The translations under genes and the position numbers were made by a program. A stretch of 64,000 nucleotides of DNA from Allochromatium humboldtianum (GTDB lineage Bacteria; Pseudomonadota; Gammaproteobacteria; Chromatiales; Chromatiaceae): assembly GCF_013385175.1 (NCBI RefSeq), contig NZ_JABZEO010000013.1, positions 1 through 64,000 of the forward strand, read 5' to 3'. Numbering within the stretch: position 1 is the stretch's first letter; each line of letters begins with the position of its first letter. Under the pieces are notes generated by a model that saw nothing but the letters and a program-made list of their open reading frames with translations, did not search any database and was not told where the DNA came from. Positions 27,162 to 36,901 of the stretch are shown here, piece by piece.

Positions 27162-28142
27162 ATGCAGGTCACGGCCTTTCTGCTCGGCATGCTCGTCTTC
27201 GTCGTCTACACGGTCCTCATCCGCGCCTTCTACACCGTCAAACCCGATGAACGAGCCATCATCACTTCGTTCGGACGCGCCCAGCGGATCGGGCGTCTCA
27301 TGGTCGAGGACGACTCACTCAACGACGAGGAGAAGCAACGCTACCGCTTTCCGCGTCTCCAGGTCATCGGCCCCGGCGGTCCCTACTTCAAATGGCCCTG
27401 GCAGGAGGTCCGCAAGGTCCGGGTCGTCACCGAGGCCATCGACCTGACCTGGGATCCGACCAAGTCCCAGCACACCATCGAGGCCGTCACCAAGGACAAC
27501 CTCACCACGGGCGTCGGCGGTCAGATCCGCTTCCGTGTCTCCGAAAACAACCTCTACGCCTACTTCTTCGGCGTCGACAAGCCGCTGGAGCACGTCATGG
27601 GCTATTTCATCTCGGTGCTGCGCGAGCGCATCGCCAACTTCGTCGATCCCAAGGGCGAGAGTCTGGTCGGCGACACCGAACTGAGCACGGGCAGCGCCGC
27701 CGCCGAACTCTCCGAGGGCGTCTCCATCAACGATCTGCGCAAGAACCTGCCGCTCCTCAACGACTACATGGAGCAGCAGTGCCGCTCGACCGGCGCGCGC
27801 TACGGCATCGAACTCGACGCCGCCCTCATCACCCAGATCGATCCGCCGTCCGAGGTCGATCGCGCACTCTCGGCCATCAACACCACGCGCAATCAGGTCG
27901 CCGCCGACATCTCGACCGCGCGCGCCGATGCCGAGCAGCAGATCACCATGAGCAAGCGGGCGGTCGAAATCGCGCGTAACAACGCCCAGGCCGAGGTCGC
28001 GCCCCTGAAGGAACTGGCCAATACGCTGGTCCAGATCAAGACCACCGGCGGGCCGGGCGCACTGCGGACCTATATCCGCAATCTGCGCGTGCCGCTGCTC
28101 GGTCGCGCCACGCGCATCGTGCAGACCGCCGCGCCCAAGTAA
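27162..28142 (+). CDS. SPFH/Band-7 membrane protein (first of a tandem pair)
   Basis: A 326-residue membrane-anchored SPFH (stomatin/prohibitin/flotillin/HflKC) protein. One N-terminal membrane segment (about residues 3-23, AFLLGMLVFVVYTVLIRAFY) is followed by the SPFH domain (VKPDERAIITSFGRAQRIG, TIEAVTKDNLTTGVGGQIRFRVSENNLYAYFFGV, LRERIANFV). A helical stretch rich in Ala, Glu and Arg follows (AADISTARADAEQQITMSKRAVEIARNNAQAEVAPLKELANTLV), typical of oligomerising SPFH tails. It is not HflC itself, since no hflX/hfq context is present. Its partner gene starts 22 bases downstream. A scaffold for membrane microdomains or a protease regulator is plausible; function unknown. Confidence 0.8.
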   Translation: MQVTAFLLGMLVFVVYTVLIRAFYTVKPDERAIITSFGRAQRIGRLMVEDDSLNDEEKQRYRFPRLQVIGPGGPYFKWPWQEVRKVRVVTEAIDLTWDPTKSQHTIEAVTKDNLTTGVGGQIRFRVSENNLYAYFFGVDKPLEHVMGYFISVLRERIANFVDPKGESLVGDTELSTGSAAAELSEGVSINDLRKNLPLLNDYMEQQCRSTGARYGIELDAALITQIDPPSEVDRALSAINTTRNQVAADISTARADAEQQITMSKRAVEIARNNAQAEVAPLKELANTLVQIKTTGGPGALRTYIRNLRVPLLGRATRIVQTAAPK

Positions 28143-28164
28143 CGCGACCCCGGAGGCCCGTGTC

Positions 28165-29049
28165 ATGTTCTTCGATACCGATTTTTCGTTCGGCCCCGTC
28201 TTCGCCTTCGTGATCGGCGTGCTCTATATCCCGATCCTGCTCGCCATCGCGCGCGCGCTCGGACTCTATGCCATCGTGCGCGAACGCGAGGCGCTGGTCT
28301 TCACCCTGTTCGGTAAGGTGCTCGGTACGCTCGACGAGCCGGGCATCCGCTTCCCGCTCGGTTATTTCGGCGCCAAGGCGCTGCTGGTGCCATTTTTCGG
28401 CAAGCTCTACCGAGTGCCGACCTGTCTGCGTCAGCACTATCTGCGTGATCAGATGGTCAACTCGGAGGAGGGCACGCCGATGGGCGTCGGCATCTGGTAC
28501 GAGATGCAGGTCAGCGACCCGGTCAGCTATCTGTTCAGCAACGCCAACCCCGAAGGTTCGCTCCAGGCCAATGTCGCCAGCTCGACCATCTCGACCCTGA
28601 GCAATCTGGAGATGGACAAGATGCTGGAGGACCGCCATCAACTCAGCCGCCGGGTGCGTGCCGCCGTCTCGCCGCTCTCGGAGCACTGGGGTTATGCGCT
28701 CGGCTCGGTCTATATCCGCAAGGTCGCCTTCACCGACCGGCAGATGGTCGACAACATCACCGACAAGGTGGTCAAGCGGCTGGTACAGGTCACGAGCGCC
28801 ATGAAGCAGGACGGCGACAATCGCGTCGGTCTCATCAAGAGCGAGACCGCCTACAAGGTGTCGCAGAAGATGGCCGAGGCCGCCGCCGCGCGTCCGGCGA
28901 TCGTCGGCGAGGCGCTCAACGCCATCGCCCAGCAGGATTCCGAGGTGCTCAACGCCGTGATGGAGGTCATGGAGACCGAGCAGCTCATCGCCTCGGGGGC
29001 GCAGGTCGACGTGCTGCCGGTCGATTCGGAGATCCTGGTCCAGTTGTAG
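28165..29049 (+). CDS. SPFH/Band-7 membrane protein (second of a tandem pair)
   Basis: A 294-residue relative of the preceding gene. An N-terminal hydrophobic segment (FAFVIGVLYIPILLAIARALGLYAIV) leads into an SPFH domain (REREALVFTLFGKVLGTLDEPGIRFP, MGVGIWYEMQVSDPVSYLFSNANPEGSLQANVASSTISTLSN). Further helices follow (RLVQVTSAMKQDGDNRVGLIKSETAYKVSQKMAEAAAARPAIVGEALNAIAQQDSEVLNAVMEVMETEQLI). The two proteins differ enough that they probably form a hetero-oligomer, as HflK and HflC do, although they are not those proteins. The operon ends here, converging on prfA. An imperfect GC-rich inverted repeat lies in the 48-base gap, without a clear T-tract. Confidence 0.8.
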   Translation: MFFDTDFSFGPVFAFVIGVLYIPILLAIARALGLYAIVREREALVFTLFGKVLGTLDEPGIRFPLGYFGAKALLVPFFGKLYRVPTCLRQHYLRDQMVNSEEGTPMGVGIWYEMQVSDPVSYLFSNANPEGSLQANVASSTISTLSNLEMDKMLEDRHQLSRRVRAAVSPLSEHWGYALGSVYIRKVAFTDRQMVDNITDKVVKRLVQVTSAMKQDGDNRVGLIKSETAYKVSQKMAEAAAARPAIVGEALNAIAQQDSEVLNAVMEVMETEQLIASGAQVDVLPVDSEILVQL

Positions 29050-29097
29050 GGAACGCTCGGCTCGGCAACGGCGGCTACGATGCCGCGCCGAGTCCCC

Positions 29098-30177
29098 TCA
29101 GCCCGCCATCATGGCCGCGAGCTGTTCGGCGCGATATTCGGCCAGCAGAGGATCTATGACCTGATCGAGCTGCCCGGTCATGACCTCGTCGAGCTTGTAG
29201 AGCGTGAGGTTGATGCGATGATCGGTCAGCCGGTTCTGCGGAAAGTTGTAGGTGCGGATGCGCTCGGAACGATCCCCGCTGCCGACCTGGAGCTTGCGCG
29301 ACTCGGACTGCTCGCTGGCCTGCGTCTCGCGCGCACCGGCGAGCAGTTTGGCGTGCAGCAGAGCCATGGCCTTGGCGCGGTTCTTGTGCTGCGAGCGCTC
29401 TTCCTGACACTCGACGACGAGGCCAGAGGGCAGATGGGTGATACGGATCGCCGAGTCGGTCTTGTTGACGTGCTGACCGCCGGCGCCGGATGAGCGATAG
29501 GTATCGATGCGCAGATCGTTGGCATTGATGTCGATGGCATCGATCGACTCGGCCTCGGGCAGCACGGCGACGGTACAGGCCGAGGTGTGGATACGCCCCT
29601 GCGATTCGGTCTCGGGCACGCGCTGGACGCGATGCGCGCCCGGCTCGAACTTCAGCCGCGAATAGACGCCGCTGCCGCTGACCCGGATCACGACTTCCTT
29701 GTAGCCGCCCAGCTCGCCCTCGCTGGCCGAGACCTGCTCAGTGCGCCAGCCGAGCAGCTCCGCATAACGCATGTACATGCGCATCAAATCGCCGGCGAAC
29801 AGCGCCGCCTCGGCTCCACCCGTCCCGGCGCGGATTTCGAGGAAGGCATTGCATTGATCGTTGGGGTCGGGCGGGATGAGCAGCGTCTGCAACTCGGGTT
29901 CGAGCGCCTCCAGACGTTCGCGCGCCGCCTCGATTTCGTCGCGGGCGAGCGCGGCCATCTCGGGATCGGTCAGCAACTCCTCGGCGGCGGCCAGATCGCG
30001 CTCGGCATCCCGATAGCGTTCATAGCACTCCATCAACGGCTGGAGCTGGGCATACTCGCGACTGAGGTCGCGAAAACGCCCCTGGTCGGACTGGGTCTCA
30101 GGCTCGGCCAGGAGCGCCATGACCTCGCCGAAGCGCTCGGCGATGCGCTCCAGCTTGGCGCGAATCGATGGGGTCAT
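29098..30177 (-). CDS. prfA: Peptide chain release factor 1
   Basis: Recognises UAA and UAG in the ribosomal A site and triggers peptide release. The 359-residue protein has the catalytic GGQ motif ([24 protein letters not shown]), which also carries the Gln methylated by Prm[37 protein letters not shown] is also diagnostic. It overlaps hemA by four bases (ATGA), the conserved hemA-prfA coupling. In E. coli and many relatives prmC follows directly; here it does not, and the next genes are the convergent SPFH pair. Confidence 0.96.
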   Translation of the reverse strand: MTPSIRAKLERIAERFGEVMALLAEPETQSDQGRFRDLSREYAQLQPLMECYERYRDAERDLAAAEELLTDPEMAALARDEIEAARERLEALEPELQTLLIPPDPNDQCNAFLEIRAGTGGAEAALFAGDLMRMYMRYAELLGWRTEQVSASEGELGGYKEVVIRVSGSGVYSRLKFEPGAHRVQRVPETESQGRIHTSACTVAVLPEAESIDAIDINANDLRIDTYRSSGAGGQHVNKTDSAIRITHLPSGLVVECQEERSQHKNRAKAMALLHAKLLAGARETQASEQSESRKLQVGSGDRSERIRTYNFPQNRLTDHRINLTLYKLDEVMTGQLDQVIDPLLAEYRAEQLAAMMAG

Positions 30178-31448
30178 ACGTTGGACTGCATCCGCTCGGG
30201 AGCCAGCTGGAACAGCTCGTTGGCCGCGTCCAGGATGACCGCATCCCCGTCACGCGCGGCCTGACGCAGACGCGAACTGGGCGCGTGCAGCAGCTTGTTG
30301 GTCAGCGTATGAGCGAGGAAGTTGAGCACCTCGGCCGGCGGCTTGCCCGCTTCGAGCTGGCGCTTGGCGCGGGCGAGCACCTCGTCGCGCAGTTCCTCGG
30401 AGCGCTGGCGGTAGTCCTGGATCAGACCGGCGGCATCGAGCGAACGCAGCCAGGCCATGAACTCGCCGGAGTGGAAATCGATGATTTCCTCGGCTTGTAC
30501 GGCGGCGGCCTGACGCGAGCGCAGACTCTCGTCGATGACGCTCTTCAGATCGTCGACCGTATAGAGATAGACGTCGCTCAGCTCGCCGACCTCAGGCTCG
30601 ATATCGCGCGGCACCGCGATGTCGACCATGAAGATCGGGCGATGCTTGCGCTTCTTGAGCGCACGTTCGACCGTACCCTTGCCGAGCACCGGCAGCGGGC
30701 TGGCGGTGGAGGCGATGACGATGTCGGCCTCGGGCAGATGGTTGGCGATCTCGGTCAGCGAGATGGCGAAGCCCTCGAACTGGGCCGCCAGATCATGGGC
30801 GCGCTCGACCGTGCGGTTGGCGACGATGATGCGCCCGATGCCGTTGTTGTGCAGATGGCGGGCGGCCAGCTCGATCGTCTCGCCGGCACCGATCAGGAGT
30901 GCGGTCTGCTTGGAGAGATCCGAGAAGATCTGGCGTGCCAGGTTGACAGCGGCGAAGGCCACAGACACCGGGTTGGAGCCGATCGCGGTCTCGGTGCGCA
31001 CCGTCTTGGCCACAGAGAAGGTATGCTGGAACAGCCGGCCCAGCAGCTTGCCGGTGGCCGAGCAGTCGCTGGCGGTCTGATAGGCGGTCTTGACCTGGCC
31101 GAGGATCTGCGGCTCGCCGAGCACCAGCGAATCCAGTCCGCTGGAGACGCGCAGCAGATGGACGACGGCATCGCGATCGGCGTGGGCGTAGAGGAAGGGA
31201 TCGACCCGTTCGTGCTCGATGCCGTGGAATCCGCTCAGCCAGCGCCGCAGCATTTCCTCGGCGCCGTCCTGGACGGCGCAATAGAGTTCGGTGCGGTTGC
31301 AGGTCGAGAGGATGACCCCTTCGAGAACGCCTTCGCACCCGGTCAAGTCACGCAACGCACCCGCGATGATGTCCGGGCCGAAGGCCAGTCGCTCACGGAT
31401 GTCGACCGGGGCGGTCTTGTGGTTGAGTCCGAGGACAAGCAGCTTCAT
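30174..31448 (-). CDS. hemA: Glutamyl-tRNA reductase
   Basis: Reduces glutamyl-tRNA(Glu) to glutamate-1-semialdehyde, the committed step of tetrapyrrole synthesis by the C5 route. In a phototroph this also feeds bacteriochlorophyll. The N-terminal [18 protein letters not shown] block and the catalytic cysteine in [11 protein letters not shown] are present, as are the NADPH-binding domain ([17 protein letters not shown]) and the C-terminal dimerisation region ([34 protein letters not shown]). At 424 residues the length is normal. It diverges from the TPR gene across about 180 bases, as hemA diverges from the equivalent block in Pseudomonas. Confidence 0.96.
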   Translation of the reverse strand: MKLLVLGLNHKTAPVDIRERLAFGPDIIAGALRDLTGCEGVLEGVILSTCNRTELYCAVQDGAEEMLRRWLSGFHGIEHERVDPFLYAHADRDAVVHLLRVSSGLDSLVLGEPQILGQVKTAYQTASDCSATGKLLGRLFQHTFSVAKTVRTETAIGSNPVSVAFAAVNLARQIFSDLSKQTALLIGAGETIELAARHLHNNGIGRIIVANRTVERAHDLAAQFEGFAISLTEIANHLPEADIVIASTASPLPVLGKGTVERALKKRKHRPIFMVDIAVPRDIEPEVGELSDVYLYTVDDLKSVIDESLRSRQAAAVQAEEIIDFHSGEFMAWLRSLDAAGLIQDYRQRSEELRDEVLARAKRQLEAGKPPAEVLNFLAHTLTNKLLHAPSSRLRQAARDGDAVILDAANELFQLAPERMQSNV

Positions 31449-31561
31449 ATTGAATTCGTGTCGCTCTAGAGTTGGGAGGGTGAGACGCGGCGCAATGTTA
31501 CCAATTTTTTTGTCGAAATGATGCCCGCGCGGAATGCTTCAGTCCGTGCCGGTCACTTGGC

Positions 31562-31567
31562 TATACT
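31562..31567 (+). promoter_or_regulatory. Candidate -10 box for the TPR gene
   Basis: TATACT lies 64 bases before the TPR-protein ATG in the gap shared with hemA. No convincing -35 lies at 16-18 bases, so the call is weak. The remaining gap is AT-rich near 31500 (a run of seven T), which may hold the hemA promoter. Confidence 0.3.
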
Positions 31568-31630
31568 CGACGTCCGCGCGACGCCGGCGTTCGCGCTTCA
31601 TACCTGCTTTCATCCTTGGGACGCTTCAAC

Positions 31631-33403
31631 ATGCCCGCTCAGCGCTTTCCGTCCGCTCCAGTCGTCCTTGGTCTGACCCTGTGGTTCCAGGCGGGCGCCG
31701 TTTCGGCGCTCACCGAGACGCCCGCGCCCGCCGCCGAGAGTCCGCCGGTCGTGAGCAAGCCGACCGCGCCCAAGCCCATCGCCGGACTGACGCCGGATCA
31801 GGTCTATCATGTCCTGGTCGCCGAGGTCGCGGGACGCCGGGGCGACATGCGTCTGGCCTTCACCCATTATCTCAAGGCCGCCGAACTGACCCGTGCGCCC
31901 GAGCTGGCCGAGCTGGCGGTGCGCGCGGCCATCAGCGCCGAGGACGACACGGCCGCCGGCGAGGCCATGGTGCTCTGGCTCACGCTCGCGCCCAATGCGC
32001 CGGATGCCCATCAGGTCGCCGCCTTCCTGCGGCTCAAGGCCGAGGATCGCGAGGGCGCTCTGATCCATCTCCAGCGTCTGGTCGAGCTGTCGGGGGAGGG
32101 CGGCGAGGCGGCCTTCACCAAGGCGGCGGCGATCCTGGCGCGGCTGCCGACTCCGGAAGCGCGTCTCGCGATGATGGAGTCGCTGGTCGAGCGCTTCCCC
32201 GAGAGCGCGGATGCGCATCAGGCGCTGGCCATGCTCGCGGCCGGACTCTCGCAACCCGAGGTCGCCGAGCGTGCGGCGCGGCGCGCCATGGCGTTGCGTC
32301 CGGACTGGAGCGAGCCACGCTTGTTCCTGGTGCGTCTGCTGCTGTCGGACGACAAGGATTCGGAGGCGCGCGCCCTGCTGGAATCGTTCGTCGAAGCCAA
32401 TCCCGGCGATCGGGCGCTCAAGATGCTCTACGGCCAGCTACTGGTCGATGAGCGCGAGTTCTCGACCGCGCGTGAAGTCTTCGAACGTCTGCTGCGCGAA
32501 TATCCCAAGGATCCGGACGTCCTCTTCGCCGTGGGCATCCTCTCGCTCCAGCTGGAGGATCTGGCCGGCGCCCGGCTGCATTTCGGACGGCTCTACGAGA
32601 CCGGACAGCGCCAGGACGAGGCGGCCTTCTATCTCGGCCAGACCGCCGAGCGTGCCGAGGACGTCGCGATCGCGCTCGACTGGTATGCCAAGGTCGGCGG
32701 GGCGAATGCTGACGATGCGCGGGTGCGTCTGGCCTTTCTGCGCGCCAAGCGTGGCGAGGTGGCCCAGGCGCGCGAGATCCTGCAACGGATGCGCGACCAG
32801 TCGTCGGACAATGCGCTGGCGCTGTTCATGGTCGAGGCCGAGATCCTCGACGGGGTGGAACGCCCGGACGAGGCGCGGGCCGTCTATGACGAGGCGCTTG
32901 CGGCCTTTCCGGACGACGACACATTGCTCTATGCGCGCGGCCTGCATGCCATGAAGCACGGCCAGATCGAACTCGGCGAGCGCGATCTGCGCCAGATCAT
33001 CGAGGCCGATCCGGATCATGCCGATGCCCTGAATGCCCTCGGTTACACGCTCGCCGACCAGACCGACCGTTTCGCCGAAGCGCTCGCACTCATCGAGCGC
33101 GCCCATGCCCTCAAGCCCGAGGAGCCGGCGATCCTCGACAGCCTCGGCTGGGTCCATTATCGTCTCGGCGATCTGGAACGGGCGCTGGACTATCTCCAAC
33201 AGGCCAATGATCTGCTTCAGGACGGTGAGATCGCCGCCCATCTGGGTGAGGTGCTCTGGGCGCTGGATCGGCGTACCGAGGCCTGGGCGGTCTGGGACAA
33301 GGCCGTCGAGACCCATCCGGATCATGCCTATCTGCAAGAGGTCGTCGGTCGGCATCGGCTCTCCCGAAGCGAGTCCGCGGGCCAGGGCGCGGCCTCGGAC
33401 TGA
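31631..33403 (+). CDS. Exported tetratricopeptide-repeat protein
   Basis: A 590-residue protein of repeated helical pairs. A signal-like N-terminus (SAPVVLGLTLWFQAGAVSAL) and a Pro/Ala-rich linker are followed by TPR units. Clear examples are DPDVLFAVGILSLQLEDLAGARLHFGRLYETG, DADALNALGYTLADQTDRFAEALALIERAHALKPEEPAILDSLGWVHYRLGDLERALDYLQQANDLL. The start is taken at the ATG at 31631; a TTG 15 bases earlier has no advantage. It occupies the place of the TPR gene (PA4667-like) that precedes lolB and ispE in Pseudomonas, so it is probably a periplasmic or outer-membrane-associated assembly protein. The exact function is unknown. Confidence 0.85.
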   Translation: MPAQRFPSAPVVLGLTLWFQAGAVSALTETPAPAAESPPVVSKPTAPKPIAGLTPDQVYHVLVAEVAGRRGDMRLAFTHYLKAAELTRAPELAELAVRAAISAEDDTAAGEAMVLWLTLAPNAPDAHQVAAFLRLKAEDREGALIHLQRLVELSGEGGEAAFTKAAAILARLPTPEARLAMMESLVERFPESADAHQALAMLAAGLSQPEVAERAARRAMALRPDWSEPRLFLVRLLLSDDKDSEARALLESFVEANPGDRALKMLYGQLLVDEREFSTAREVFERLLREYPKDPDVLFAVGILSLQLEDLAGARLHFGRLYETGQRQDEAAFYLGQTAERAEDVAIALDWYAKVGGANADDARVRLAFLRAKRGEVAQAREILQRMRDQSSDNALALFMVEAEILDGVERPDEARAVYDEALAAFPDDDTLLYARGLHAMKHGQIELGERDLRQIIEADPDHADALNALGYTLADQTDRFAEALALIERAHALKPEEPAILDSLGWVHYRLGDLERALDYLQQANDLLQDGEIAAHLGEVLWALDRRTEAWAVWDKAVETHPDHAYLQEVVGRHRLSRSESAGQGAASD

Positions 33404-33421
33404 ATCCTGAACTGAACCCGA

Positions 33422-34294
33422 ATGAGTGACACGACTGACATGACCGACCGCGATCCCGCGCTGGCCTGGCCGGCGCCGGCCAAGCTCAACCTGATGTTGC
33501 GCGTCGTCGGGCGCCGTCCCGACGGCTATCACGAGCTCCAGACCGTCTTCCAGTTCATCGAGCAGGGCGACCGGCTGTGGTTCGACCTGCGCGAGGACGG
33601 CGCCGTGCGCCGGCTCGATGCGCTCGCGGGCGTGGCCGAGGACGACGATCTGACCGTGCGGGCGGCACGCGCGCTCCAGCGCGCCACCGGCTGTCGGCTC
33701 GGGGTCGACATCCGCTGCGAGAAAAATCTGCCCATGGGCGGCGGGCTGGGCGGCGGCAGTTCGGATGCCGCCACCACCCTGGTCGCTCTGAACCGGCTCT
33801 GGGGTACGGGACTCGACGAAGAGGCGCTGTCGGCCCTTGCGCTGCCGCTCGGGGCCGATGTGCCTGTCTTCGTGCGCGGGCGCGCGGCCTGGGGTGAAGG
33901 CGTCGGCGAGCGGCTGGAGCCGGTCGAACTGCCCGAACCCTGGTATCTCGTGCTGGTTCCGCCCTGTTCGGTGTCGACGCGCGATGTTTTTTGTCATCCG
34001 GAATTGACACGCGACTCCCGACCCATCACACTAGCGGACTTTCTGAGCGGGGATGTCACGAACGACTGCCTGCCGGTCGTCCGGCGCGACTATCCCGAAG
34101 TCGAATCGGCGCTCGATTGGCTCTCCGCTTGGGGTGGTGGTCGACTGACAGGCACGGGAGCCTGCGTGTTCGCCGTCTTCGACGACGAGGCATGCGCTCT
34201 GGACGCCCTGAGTCGAGCGCCTGCGCGAATGCAGGGTTTCGTGACCCGAGGACTCAATCGCTCACCCTTGCTCGATCGCCTCGATCAAGGCTGA
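33422..34294 (+). CDS. ispE: 4-diphosphocytidyl-2-C-methyl-D-erythritol kinase
   Basis: Phosphorylates CDP-methylerythritol in the MEP isoprenoid pathway, which in a phototroph also supports carotenoids and the bacteriochlorophyll tail. It is a GHMP kinase with [28 protein letters not shown] at the N-terminus, the glycine-rich ATP loop [24 protein letters not shown], and a C-terminal [22 protein letters not shown]. At 290 residues it is normal. It starts 19 bases after the TPR gene. An alternative ATG six codons in is possible. Confidence 0.95.
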   Translation: MSDTTDMTDRDPALAWPAPAKLNLMLRVVGRRPDGYHELQTVFQFIEQGDRLWFDLREDGAVRRLDALAGVAEDDDLTVRAARALQRATGCRLGVDIRCEKNLPMGGGLGGGSSDAATTLVALNRLWGTGLDEEALSALALPLGADVPVFVRGRAAWGEGVGERLEPVELPEPWYLVLVPPCSVSTRDVFCHPELTRDSRPITLADFLSGDVTNDCLPVVRRDYPEVESALDWLSAWGGGRLTGTGACVFAVFDDEACALDALSRAPARMQGFVTRGLNRSPLLDRLDQG

Positions 34295-34364
34295 GTCGAA
34301 TCAAAGCACCGGGTTCGCGAGTCGTTGCGGACGTCATTCGCACCGTTCATCCATTATCCAGATT

Positions 34365-34439
34365 TGGGGTGTCGCCAAGCGGTAAGGCACCGGGTTTTGA
34401 TCCCGGCATTCCCAGGTTCGAATCCTGGCACCCCAGCCA
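34365..34439 (+). tRNA. tRNA-Gln (anticodon UUG)
   Basis: A 75-base cloverleaf including an encoded CCA. The acceptor stem TGGGGTG (34365-34371) pairs with CACCCCA (34429-34435), followed by the G discriminator and CCA. The anticodon arm CCGGG-TTTTGAT-CCCGG puts TTG at 34397-34399. The T arm is CCAGG-TTCGAAT-CCTGG. Its location between ispE and prs is conserved in gammaproteobacteria, and the transcript is probably shared with them. Confidence 0.97.
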
Positions 34440-34482
34440 TTTTCCAGTGTTTTCTCACCTTCGCGCAGACAGGAATCCACCC

Positions 34483-35436
34483 GTGCCTGCAAGCCAACTC
34501 ATGGTCTTCTCCGGGAACGCCAATCCGGGGTTGTCGGCCGAAATCGTCTCCCATCTCAGCCTTCCGCTCGGCAAGGCCGTCGTCGGCCAGTTCAGCGACG
34601 GCGAGGTCATGGCCGAGATCCAGGAGAACGTTCGCGGTCGCGACGTCTTCGTGGTCCAGCCGACCTGTGCGCCGACCAACGACAACCTGATGGAACTGCT
34701 GGTGATGATCGACGCCCTGCGCTGGGCTTCGGCCAAGCGCATCACGGCGGTCGTGCCCTATTTCGGCTATGCGCGCCAGGATCGGCGTCCGCGCTCGGCG
34801 CGCGTGCCCATCACCGCGCGTCTGGTGGCCAAGATGATCAGCAAGTCGGGCGCCGACCGCGTCCTGACAGTCGATCTGCATGCCGACCAGATCCAGGGCT
34901 TCTTCGACATCCCGGTCGACAACGTCTACGCCTCGCCGATCCTCTTGGGCGACATCTGGCGCCAGAAGCACGACGATCTCATGGTGGTCTCGCCCGACGT
35001 CGGCGGCGTGGTGCGCGCGCGCGCCCTGGCCAAGCGGCTCGACGACGCGGATCTGGCCATCATCGACAAGCGCCGCCCGCGCGCGAACGAAGCCCAGGTG
35101 ATGAACATCATCGGCGACGTCGAGGGCCGTTCCTGCGTGCTGGTCGACGACCTGGTCGACACCGCCGGCACGCTCTGCCGCGCCGCCGAGGCGCTCAAGG
35201 CGCATGGCGCGAGCAAGGTGGTGGCCTACTGCACCCATCCGGTGCTCTCGGGGCCGGCGGTCGACAACATCTCGGGCTCGGTGCTCGACGAACTGGTGGT
35301 CACGAACACCATTCCTCTGACCGAACAGGCCCGCGCCTGCGGCAAGATCCGTCAGTTGAGCATCGGCGAGCTGTTGGCCGAGACCATGCGCCGCATCTCG
35401 AACGAGGAGTCGGTCAGCTCGCTGTTCGTGGACTGA
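34483..35436 (+). CDS. prs: Ribose-phosphate pyrophosphokinase (PRPP synthase)
   Basis: Makes PRPP from ribose-5-phosphate and ATP for nucleotide, His, Trp and NAD synthesis. Sequence hallmarks are [109 protein letters not shown] and the PRPP loop [13 protein letters not shown] start it at the GTG at 34483 (317 residues), which has AGGA 8 bases upstream and gives the family N-terminus. The next ATG at 34501 lacks a ribosome site. The long ORF reaching left to 33991 is read-through across ispE and the tRNA. Confidence 0.95.
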   Translation: MPASQLMVFSGNANPGLSAEIVSHLSLPLGKAVVGQFSDGEVMAEIQENVRGRDVFVVQPTCAPTNDNLMELLVMIDALRWASAKRITAVVPYFGYARQDRRPRSARVPITARLVAKMISKSGADRVLTVDLHADQIQGFFDIPVDNVYASPILLGDIWRQKHDDLMVVSPDVGGVVRARALAKRLDDADLAIIDKRRPRANEAQVMNIIGDVEGRSCVLVDDLVDTAGTLCRAAEALKAHGASKVVAYCTHPVLSGPAVDNISGSVLDELVVTNTIPLTEQARACGKIRQLSIGELLAETMRRISNEESVSSLFVD

Positions 35437-35479
35437 TTCGATACAGTATTCGCGGGCCGTTTCGGCTCGCACTCCAAGA

Positions 35480-35519
35480 GCGCCGGGATCCTGGTCGCGG
35501 GATTCCGGCGCGTTCGTTT
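35480..35519 (+). terminator. Hairpin between prs and rplY (terminator or attenuator)
   Basis: GCGCCGG-g-ATCC pairs with GGAT-t-CCGGCGC (35480-35511), one mismatch in about 12 base pairs, followed by the T-rich GTTCGTTT. The T-tract is interrupted, so termination may be partial, leaving some read-through to rplY. Confidence 0.45.
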
Positions 35520-35548
35520 ATCACGATCCAATCGAGTGGAGAACGCCA

Positions 35549-36154
35549 ATGAGCGTGAGTTTCGAAGTCAATGCACAGCCGCGTACCGGCACTGGGACGG
35601 GTGCGAGCCGCCGCCTGCGCCGCACGGGGCTGGTTCCGGCCATCGTCTATGGCGCGCACCAGGATCCCGAGATGGTGTCCGTGTCGCACAACGAGCTGCT
35701 CAAGCACCTGGAGCACGAGGCCTTCTATTCGCACGTGCTCGACCTCAAGGTCGGCGATGACGTGACCAAGGTCGTACTCAAGGACATGCAGCGCCATCCG
35801 GCCAAGCCCTTCATCCTGCACGTCGACTTCATGCGCGTCTCGCAGGACGAGAAGCTCAAGATGGTGGTGCCGCTGCACTTCCTGAACGAAGACACCTGCA
35901 AGGGCATCAAGATGGGCGGTGTGGCCTCCCACACCATCACCGAAGTCGAGATCGTCTGTCTGCCCAAGGATCTGCCCGAGTTCATCGGCGTCGACATGGC
36001 CGAGATGGAGATCGGCTCGATCGTGCATCTGTCCGAACTCGTGCTGCCCGAGGGCGTGGCCCTGGCGCATGCGCCGGATCCGGACGAGCCCGTGGTCGTG
36101 ATCCATGGCGCGCGCGGCGGTGAAGAGACCGAGGGCGAGGAGTCTGCCGCCTGA
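35549..36154 (+). CDS. rplY: 50S ribosomal protein L25 (Ctc/TL5 form)
   Basis: Binds 5S rRNA. The N-terminal L25 domain (FEVNAQPRTGTGTGASRRLRRTGLVPAIVYGAHQDPEMVSVSHNELLKHLEHEAFYSHVLDL) is followed by the C-terminal beta domain found in the long form (LKMVVPLHFLNEDTCKGIKMGGVASHTITEVEIVCLPKDLPEFIGVDMAEMEIGSIVHLSEL). At 201 residues it is the TL5/Ctc type rather than the 94-residue E. coli form. The acidic tail is normal for this form. GTGGAGAA lies ahead of the ATG. Confidence 0.95.
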   Translation: MSVSFEVNAQPRTGTGTGASRRLRRTGLVPAIVYGAHQDPEMVSVSHNELLKHLEHEAFYSHVLDLKVGDDVTKVVLKDMQRHPAKPFILHVDFMRVSQDEKLKMVVPLHFLNEDTCKGIKMGGVASHTITEVEIVCLPKDLPEFIGVDMAEMEIGSIVHLSELVLPEGVALAHAPDPDEPVVVIHGARGGEETEGEESAA

Positions 36155-36261
36155 TCGGACGGTCCGCCATCCGGGCGGACCCATCTCTTGGTTTGAATGT
36201 TCGCGCCGTCCCGGCTTCGGCTCGGGTCCGGCGCGAATACGCGAGAGCGACGCGAGCGACG

Positions 36262-36846
36262 ATGTCAGACGCTGGTATCCAACTGATCGTGGGGCTGGGC
36301 AATCCAGGCGCCCAGTACGAGGCGACGCGCCACAACGTCGGCTTCTGGTGGGTGGAGTCCATTGCGAGCGCCCAGAATGCGCCGTTTCGCGCCGAGTCCA
36401 AATTCCTCGGCGAACTGGCGCGGGTCCGGATCGCGGGCCAGGACATCCGTCTGCTCAAGCCCTCCACCTATATGAACCGCAGCGGCCAATCCGTCGTGGC
36501 CGTGGCGCGTTATTTCGACATCCCGCCCGAACGCATCCTGATCGCGCACGACGAACTCGACCTGCCGGTCGGCGTGGCTCGCATCAAGCAAGGCGGAGGG
36601 CACGCCGGCCACAATGGTCTGCGCGACAGCATCTCGGCGCTGGGCTCGCGCGAGTTCTGGCGTCTGCGCATCGGCATCGCCCATCCGGGCGACCGCACTC
36701 TGGTCACGGGCTATGTCCTGGGCCGCCCCTCCCGCGACGACGAGTCGCGTATCCGTGAGTCACTCGACGAAGCCGATCACCGGCTGTCCGAACTCGTCGA
36801 GGGGCAATTCCAACTGGCGATGAACCGCCTTCACAGTCAGCGCTGA
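36262..36846 (+). CDS. pth: Peptidyl-tRNA hydrolase
   Basis: Releases and recycles tRNA from prematurely dropped peptidyl-tRNA. The N-terminal VGLGNPGAQYEATRHNVGFWWVE block (with the catalytic His of TRHN), KPSTYMNRSGQSV, and HDELDLPVGVARIKQGGGHAGHNGLRDSI are all intact. The ATG at 36262 gives 194 residues, the family length; the ORF extends 69 bases further 5' without homology. The conserved downstream partner ychF is not here, and the next gene converges. Confidence 0.95.
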   Translation: MSDAGIQLIVGLGNPGAQYEATRHNVGFWWVESIASAQNAPFRAESKFLGELARVRIAGQDIRLLKPSTYMNRSGQSVVAVARYFDIPPERILIAHDELDLPVGVARIKQGGGHAGHNGLRDSISALGSREFWRLRIGIAHPGDRTLVTGYVLGRPSRDDESRIRESLDEADHRLSELVEGQFQLAMNRLHSQR

Positions 36847-36901
36847 TCGATCGATTTCCGATGAGCCGTCGGTCATCCGGATATCACGGGTGAGACGAAA
36901 G

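Noticed and set aside
30168-31469. A 433-codon open frame on the plus strand across hemA
   Set aside because: Antisense to hemA, no homology, and composition typical of a shadow frame.
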